Source of the DNA: Pyxicephalus adspersus
Lineage: Eukaryota; Chordata; Amphibia; Anura; Pyxicephalidae
NCBI RefSeq assembly: GCF_032062135.1
Contig: NC_092860.1
Location: 69,902,342-69,966,341, forward strand
DNA: 64,000 nt
Direction of reading: 5' to 3'
The notes beneath the pieces are model-generated. The model searched no databases. It was not told the origin of the DNA and saw only the letters and a program-made list of their open reading frames with translations. Of the stretch, positions 58,146 through 64,000 are shown piece by piece (position 1 is the stretch's first letter; every line of letters starts with the position of its first letter). The position numbers and the translations under genes were made by a program.

Positions 58146-58260
58146 CACTAGAGTCTTTGTACTGCAGAAGAGAAAACCCAAGGAAAGGAACAGAAAAAAC
58201 CTACTACAAGTACTACAACGACTACTTGATATTCCTGATAGAAATCTAGTGAGCTCCTAA
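58146..58260 (+). CDS. Candidate terminal exon, unknown gene
   Basis: After GAGCATTTTTCTTTTCAG, a good acceptor, two frames stay open: one reads TRVFVLQKRKPKERNRKNLL to a TAA at 58258-58260, the other LESLYCRRENPRKGTEKTYY to a TAG at 58247. Neither matches a family I can name, and without a partner exon the choice cannot be made. May be chance. Confidence 0.2.
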
Positions 58261-58655
58261 CCTGTACAGACTTGACAACATTGCCTGTTCTGCACAGAAA
58301 TACCAAGTTCTTCCCTCCAGGACTAGAGAATAGCTCCCTCCCTCCATAACATACATCCTAATTCATAAATTCAGCTTTCTGATTTTATATAGGTCTCCTA
58401 ATAAAACAAGACTCGTTCTACCACCTAGTGGTAAATCATCAAAAGTGCACTGTCACTACAGGAAATTAATAAGAAAGAAAAACATTTGTGTGCCAATAAC
58501 CCTGAAGAAGCCTATAGTGGATGAAATGCGTCAGTTAAACCTGTTACTCATGCAATTGACCGTTTATAACTGGAACTATGCTTCCACTAGGCCCTAAAAA
58601 CTACAATTAGTAGTTTTTGGCTACATGCCAATTACATTGACTGCTTATTGTTTAC
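58261..58655. repeat. Intergenic, includes GAAGC..GATGAAATGCGTC repeat block
   Basis: The block CCTGAAGAAGCCTATAGTGG at 58501, then ATGAAATGCGTCAGTTAAAC, is a diverged form of the block at 50308. The rest is AT-rich with nothing recognised. Confidence 0.4.
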
Positions 58656-58702
58656 ACCAACATATATATATCTATATATATATATATTTATATTTATTTA
58701 TA
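58656..58702. repeat. (AT)n microsatellite, interrupted
   Basis: Alternating AT with CT and TTT interruptions. Confidence 0.9.
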
Positions 58703-58854
58703 TGGCAACATATTTGATGTATCTAAACATGAACACCATCTGTCCCTACTCTCTATAATAATCCACTTGGATTTAGGAAGAATTTTGAGGTTATCAATCA
58801 ATTTGACTAGCTTAATTGTATCTTTCAGATACTATGGAAGGTTAGTGACAAGGG

Positions 58855-59010
58855 GTCTAAGTCAGCGGTCACCAACCGGATAAAATTTTGGAGGTCCACA
58901 GCTCTGGTTGGTGCACCTCGAACAGGGTCAGAAGGACCCCACTGGGGGATGCACCCGCCAGAGCCACGGATCACGTCCCCCGTACAGGTCCCAGGCTCGG
59001 AAGGGGGTGG
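58855..59010. repeat. Repeat beginning TCAGCGGTCACCAACC
   Basis: GTCAGCGGTCACCAACCGGA and the GC-rich run that follows (CCACGGATCACG, CCCCGTACAGG) stand out from AT-rich flanks and resemble the ends of dispersed DNA transposons. No open frame of interest. Confidence 0.4.
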
Positions 59011-59274
59011 GTTGTGTCTCTTGACTCTTGTCTCTTTGGATATGCTTCCAAATTGGTTTAGATACCGCCATGCTTTCCTTAAAAAAATAGGATTGCCAAA
59101 GATAGTTTTCCTTGCAGAGACAATTTATCTTATTATTGTAATAACATTCAATTTACAGAGGTTTAGTAGAGTATGGTTAAACAAAACCTGCTAAAAAGCA
59201 GACATTGGGGAAAGAAAGTCTTAGGAAAAGAGCACTGTAGGAAATGGTGGCTTGCATCTAGAAATGCAAAACCA

Positions 59275-59625
59275 AAAATGTGGGTGCAAGTGGGGTCACC
59301 TGTGTCTAACTCCTCCTAAAATTTTATTGTTTGGCCATTGTCAGAACATAAAGAACTCTGCCCATCGAAAAAATCTACCTAGGTATACATTTGCTGGAGG
59401 CTTCTAACGCCTGAACCCCAATTTCCCTAGAAGGGGGGTACTGGTGAACAAAATTAAAGGTGCAGGTGGGGGACGTGTGGCTAACACCCCCTAAAATTTC
59501 TTTGCTAAGGCATCATCAGAACATAAAAAACTCCACACATCAACAAAAATCTGCACTGTTACGTTAGAAGCCTCCAGCATCTAACGTAACAGGATGATAC
59601 GTTAGAAGCTGGAGGCTTCTAGGGG
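59275..59625. repeat. Diverged tandem duplication (~180 bp unit) ending in a hairpin
   Basis: Two units start at about 59280 and 59460: GGGTGCAAGTGGGGTCACCT / AGGTGCAGGTGGGGGACGTG, CTCCTAAAATTTTATTGTTT / CCCCTAAAATTTCTTTGCTA and CAGAACATAAAGAACTC / CAGAACATAAAAAACTC. The second unit ends with AGAAGCCTCCAGC facing GCTGGAGGCTTCT, with TACGTTAGAAGC repeated, forming a clear stem at 59568-59622. Confidence 0.75.
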
Positions 59626-60860
59626 CATAATTAACTGTTTAATTTATTTCAAAGTAGGCCTACACATGCACACTGCATTTCTGTTTGCTGTATTCTGTTG
59701 TAACAGGTAAAATTAAAAAAAGATTGAATTTTTTTTAAGTTTTTAGCTGTGTTTTGTTTTGCGGCTCCAGACTATTTTTATAAATAAAGATACAAAACCA
59801 TCCATATCAATTAATACATTACCCAAGAAAAGGAGTTGTTTTTCACCAGCAGATTCCCTTTAAACCCACTTTCCACAATGTATTAGCAAGTGGTTCCATG
59901 ACTACTTAAATATCAATTAGAGAACATGCCAGATAATAAGTTAACTTTTTTAGGGGAACACCTTGTCACTGGCAATTGTACTTGGCAATAGTATATTTTG
60001 GAGAGTATTTCCAGCATCAAATATCCTAATAAATGTAAGCTTTCAACTGACTACAGGGTCATCACTTTGCCCCAATTAGGATCAAAAATTAGAAGGAAAC
60101 CCCTGTATTCAGTATTGCTTAAGGTACATAACACTTACACACATGCTTGCAACAGCCTATACCCACAACATAGATACAAACTAAATTTCTAAGCATTTTT
60201 TCCATATCTCCACAACGTAAAAGAAAAACAGCACTGTCATTGGTACTTACATTCTTCTGTACTGTTATTGTTAATTCACACAATGTCCCCTGTAAAACAT
60301 TGAAAACTTTGAAAATGACCTTCCCAAAGCTATCCAATTTACTTGTAAAAATATAGTTTCTTTCATGAGTGAATATATCTACAACATATTGTGAACATTA
60401 ATGCCCTGAACTGAATCATAAAAAAAAATAAGATAAACTGCCAACGGAATAGAATTTAAAAAGTTTATTTTTCTTTAGCTATTGTGAAGGTAAGTATTGC
60501 AATTTAGGGTAAAGTCTTACAATTTAGGGTGAAATAAACTCACAACTTGGTAAACCAAATTGTGGGTTGATTTCATGTAAAAATCAGCCCTGGCACATTT
60601 TTGGTTAATGTAACTAATCTGTTCTGGTCCTGATGTACTTATGTGACACTTAGGCAATCCTATTAACGAAAATCTGTTTTTAACCATGACAGCCGTTGCT
60701 AAATCACCTCTTCTATCCGCTTTTATTCCAGAAAAGGATTACATTAAATGTAAAAAAAAAAAAAAAAAACAACAGTTGGTAACACATTCAAAGCAAGTGA
60801 ACTTCCACACGCTACAATATTCTCTCCCATTTAAATTTTTTTGTCAATGAGGTTTTCATC
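59626..60860. other. Intergenic DNA upstream of KCNV2, no promoter identified
   Basis: AT-rich with an A-run at 60752-60769. No TATA box or CpG island was recognised. The minus-strand frame at 60119-60337 and the plus frame at 59998-60192 lack any signature. In-frame TGA at 60798-60800 precedes the KCNV2 start. Confidence 0.4.
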
Positions 60861-62084
60861 ATGAAGGAAGTGTGTATCAGACGAAAAGGTCCATGTACTA
60901 ATGTAAAGTCTGGTGATCACACCCACAGTCTAATTAATATATACACTGGAAATTGCTGCTTCACTGTTCAGAAGTGTTCTGACCAAGAAAAACCCAGCTT
61001 TGTTCATTCAAGAACCAATTACCTTTATCTCAACCTCAATGTTGGAGGAAAACCGTTTCAGATTGATTGCCATGCAGCAGCACAATACCCTGTCACCAGA
61101 ATTGGAAAAATGGCAACTTGTGTGGACTTAATCAAGAGGCTGGACTTTTGTGATGACTTCTCAGTGCAGAGGAATGAATATTTTTTTGATCGGGATCCTT
61201 CTGTCTTTTGCTATATTTTCCATTTCTACCACAGTGGTATTCTTTGGATAATGGATGAGTTATGCCCTGCTAACTTCCTTGAGGAAATAGAATACTGGGG
61301 TATTAACTTAAACTATACCCAAAAATGTTGTAGAAGTCTTTTTGAAGAACATCAGGATGAGATGAATGAGCACCTTAAAATTCAAAGGGAACTTCAAGCC
61401 GAAATAGATTTTCTTGACCATGAAAAATACTTTGAAGGCAAGTGGTTTGGTGGTTTACGGAAAAAAATGTGGAATCTAGTAGAAAATCCCTACTCATCCA
61501 TTCCTGCCAAAATCATTGCTATTCTATCCAGCATTTTTGTTTTAGTCTCTGTTGTGACCATGTGTCTAAGCACAGTAGAGGAACTGAAACACATGAATCT
61601 TTATGGTAAATCTTATATGGAACATGTGGAAGTTATCTGTGTAATTTTTTTTACCACAGAATATGTTATGAGATTATTTTCAGCATTGGATATAAAAAGA
61701 TTCCTGAAAACAGTGCTGAATATCGTTGACCTTATTGCCATTTTGCCATTTTACATTCAAGTCATATTTGAAAGGTTCTCAGAAGAAGTAGAAATACATG
61801 TACATCGTGATGATATTGAAAAAATGGAACAAGTGGGACAGCTTGGAAAGGTGCTAAAAATTATTTGTCTAATGCGCATATTTAGAATACTAAAACTGGC
61901 CCGTCATTCCACTGGCCTCAGAGCCTTTGGTTTTACCATCCGCCAATGCTATCAACAAGTTTGTTGTTTATTCCTGTTTATTGCAATGGGAGTGTTTACA
62001 TTCTCTGCCCTTATGCATTCTGTGGAGCATGATATACCTGGCACCAACTTTACCAGCATTCCTGATGCTTGGTGGTGGGCAGCG
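60861..62084 (+). CDS. kcnv2: KCNV2 (Kv8.2), first coding exon; gene continues right of window
   Basis: Kv8.2 is a silent modulatory voltage-gated K+ channel subunit that does not conduct alone but assembles with Kv2-type subunits in photoreceptors, setting the Ikx current. 408 codons are present. The T1/BTB tetramerisation domain covers about 53-155 (YLNLNVGGKPFQIDC, NEYFFDRDPSVFCYIFHFYH, ELCPANFLEEIEYWGI). S1 is at about 217-237, S2 254-274, S3 285-303, S4 330-348, S5 360-382, and the pore helix starts at DAWWWAA. The exon ends GCAGCG|GTAAGA in phase 0, just before the Val-Ser of the filter segment, the junction I expect for the two-exon KCNV2. The following exon with the GYG filter and S6 is not in the window. 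The start is the first Met after an in-frame TGA at 60798. S4 has Cys336 where Kv8.2 and most Kv channels have Arg. The S4-S5 linker (LKLARHSTGLRAFGFT) is as in mammalian Kv8.2. Confidence 0.93.
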
Positions 62085-62640
62085 GTAAGAATTTTCCTTT
62101 CATTATATCCTAATGATTACTATTAATGTTATTATTAAATAACTCAGAGTCTTAACACAAAGCCAGCATAAGTATATGTACTAAAATTTTACTGTGATAG
62201 TATGTAGGCATATAGATGTGGTACATGTACCAATAGGGGCATGTCTAAGAAATGTATTTTGTATACCAGTTTCAAATGCTTAATCTTATTTAAAAAACAT
62301 TTTTGTGATTTTTAAAGCATAGGACATTTTGTTAAAAAGTATATGTATATTATCATTTGCAAAATTTGTGCTCATTAAGGGGTAAGGATATTAACATACA
62401 GAAGGTTGTTCAAAGGAAAAATATTCTCAACATTCATTTATTTAGGTGTACCTAAGTTAGAGAAAACCCAAGTGTAGCAGTATCTCTCAATGGTATTATT
62501 CACTAAGATGAAGACAAATTTCAGTACCTGTTGGCAAATTTTATAATTACAGTATGCCATAATTTTGTATCTCTTGGTGGTGCCATGTAAAATGTTGCCA
62601 TACTTAGTGCTTATTGTATCAGATTGTGTTGTGTCATTAT
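62085..62640. other. KCNV2 intron, start
   Basis: Begins GTAAGAATTTTCC. AT-rich. I searched the remaining plus strand for the filter exon (TVGYGD-type) and did not see it. Confidence 0.6.
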
Positions 62641-63420
62641 CTGCTTTCACAGTTAAATTTTTCTCTTTATTGGGGCTGGTTTCTGTGTTTGCATAGTGTC
62701 AAGAAATTACAGTTGAGATAGCATTGATTAGAAATCGTTCAACCCAGGAGTAGCTAAAATAACAATGATAAATAATCATTCTATTGCAAAGTATAGCATG
62801 CTTTTGTTTCATTGTACAACTCCCATACCCTGAGATAAAAAATATATCAGACCTGAAAGAAAAAATAAAGGAAAGGTTTCATAAAAAAGGAGACATACAA
62901 AGATAAAAGAGATTCAACAAAAAAAAAAGAAAAGGGACTGGTTTCTACGCTTGCATAGTGTTAACAGGGCTTCACGTTGGGTATCTTTATTAATTGAGGG
63001 CAGATTGGTATTGATCCCATTCAAACCATACATTTGGTGCTTATCCAAACAATCATTTATTCAGTCAGGAACTCCATCTGCTTAATGTCTTGTATGCACT
63101 TATAAAGGTCTAGCTCTGTAAGGGGGGGGGACGTTGATTTCCAGCACAATGTAATTAGGCACCTAGCCGCAGTTAGTACATGTGCCAATAATTTAACTTG
63201 TATTTTGGAGAAGTACTTTTGTGATCTTTGCTTGATCTGTGTAGGAATTTAAAGCCAAAAAGGTTTGGTTCTAGGTTACCAGCTTTTGGTCCAGGCCTGG
63301 TCCAAGTCAACATATTAGAAGCTCCACATGAGCCCCCATATGCACCAGACCTTATTGTAGGTTTATATCAGCTTCTGGGCTTGCTACCCTGCTACAGAAT
63401 GCTTTAAATGAGTGTTCTGT
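62641..63420. repeat. Probable LINE 3' region debris in the KCNV2 intron
   Basis: The phrase GGGGCTGGTTTCTGTGTTTG, followed by CATAGTGT, at 62673 is repeated as GGGACTGGTTTCTACGCTTG, CATAGTGT, at 62936, i.e. a 263-base spaced direct repeat. GGGACGTTGATTTCCAGCAC and AGGCACCTAGCCGCAGTTAG resemble antisense L1/Tx1 3' sequence. Weak family assignment. Confidence 0.3.
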
Positions 63421-63529
63421 AGCAACACAAAAAAAGTTGAGGCATCTGCATTAGATTTATATAATCTTTCTAAATCCTCTCTGCTAACCTGCAAAAACTG
63501 TATTTTTTTAAAAGCTGATCTAAAGACTG

Positions 63530-63865
63530 TGACACCTACTTTACCTACCTACCTATCTGCACACCCTTGCAGAGCACCACCACCTTTCTTCTTTTGCCCA
63601 GCAACAATCTTCCTCCATCTTGATCGGTTGTACTGGGGTGACATACTCCAGCAGATGCAAGCAATGGCAGGAATGTCAGGTTTCAATGATAACCAAAGCT
63701 GACGCTGTGCATACAGAGCTTAGCTTTTTCACATATTCCTGGTGCGATCAGGCAAGTAAGAAGTTGTATTGCAGAAGAGACATTGCCTGTCCCTTTCTGC
63801 AATACCCACCTGCCTGAATCTCTAAAGTTTAAAGTGGGACTTTACTTTCACTGTAAAATATAATT
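63530..63865. repeat. Dispersed repeat, family B (second copy)
   Basis: Carries GTATTGCAGAAGAGACATTG and CCCTTTCTGCAATACC, the inverted core also found at 43788-43820, and ends TTTAAAGTGGGACTTTACTT. Preceding (CTAC)n-like repeats lie near 63535-63560. Confidence 0.6.
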
Positions 63866-64000
63866 TTCTTTGTCTTGCTTTTCCACAATGGCCTCAATCT
63901 TCCTATACATGTATCAATAAATAGTAATAAAAACATTGAGAATGTTTAGGACTGGCAGGTGACTGCTGGTCAGATAACAGAAATTAGAAACTTTTAGTGC
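63866..64000. other. KCNV2 intron, window end
   Basis: AT-rich with no recognised feature. Confidence 0.5.

Noticed and set aside
58146..58249. KTYYKYYNDY in one frame resembling the YYRYYNKYI patch of the ATP synthase f subunit
   Set aside because: The match is a few aromatic residues, the frame ends at once, and the membrane helix that should follow is missing.
59275..59625. CRISPR-like or phage-type array
   Set aside because: There are only two diverged units and the context is vertebrate nuclear DNA.
62085..62126. Continuation of the KCNV2 frame after GCAGCG
   Set aside because: The frame runs 13 codons past a perfect GTAAGA donor at the position where I expect KCNV2 to be split, and the extra residues do not match the filter segment.

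Overview
This is a stretch of vertebrate nuclear DNA. It has split genes with GT/AG introns, AT-rich intergenic DNA, and a heavy load of dead LINEs (L1/Tx1-like, CR1, L2), Tc1/mariner copies, a Ty3/gypsy element and palindromic MITEs. That repeat mix, with several 'GCGCTGACATAATACGCAG'-type and 'GTACACACTTCCAA'-type repeats, suggests an anuran amphibian, perhaps a ranid-like frog. The species is inferred, not proven. There is no sign of bacterial, plasmid or viral genome organisation.

Only three genes can be named with confidence. (1) The last six coding exons of a LAR-family receptor tyrosine phosphatase, best matched to PTPRS, lie on + between 314 and 18599. They encode the membrane-distal D2 domain and the C-terminus; earlier exons lie to the left of the window. 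(2) TICAM1 (TRIF), the TLR3/TLR4 adaptor, lies on - at 44356-45678 as a single coding exon. It keeps the IRF3-recruiting pLxIS motif, the TIR domain and the C-terminal RHIM, but lacks the N-terminal helical domain found in mammals. (3) The first coding exon of KCNV2 (Kv8.2, a silent potassium-channel subunit) lies on + at 60861-62084. The exon with the selectivity filter lies to the right of the window. PTPRS and TICAM1 are neighbours on human 19p13.3, while human KCNV2 is on 9p24, so their proximity here is notable.

Most of the rest is transposon archaeology. The large PTPRS introns hold an L2 scrap, a CR1 copy split by an unusual zinc-motif transposase-like element on -, two L1-type ORF2 tails, two abutting Tc1 families, a tRNA-like SINE, a second CR1 and a 430-bp palindromic MITE. 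The region 21-43 kb holds two L2 copies (-), a foldback MITE, a gypsy pol remnant with one LTR (-), a truncated L1 with ORF1 and ORF2 parts (-), a third CR1 (+), a second LTR fragment and hAT-like debris. The region 46-59 kb holds Tc1 fragments, an L1 with ORF1 and ORF2 (+), a second copy of the 17.5-kb MITE family, and a few weak orphan-exon candidates (53.8, 55.1, 55.4 and 58.1 kb).

No new multi-gene system is evident. The items most worth a second look are the TRIF lacking its N-terminal domain and having a leader uORF, the S4 Arg-to-Cys change in KCNV2, the PTPRS-TICAM1-KCNV2 linkage, the CxxC/DDE-like element family at 2.8-4.5 kb, and the orphan exon candidates.
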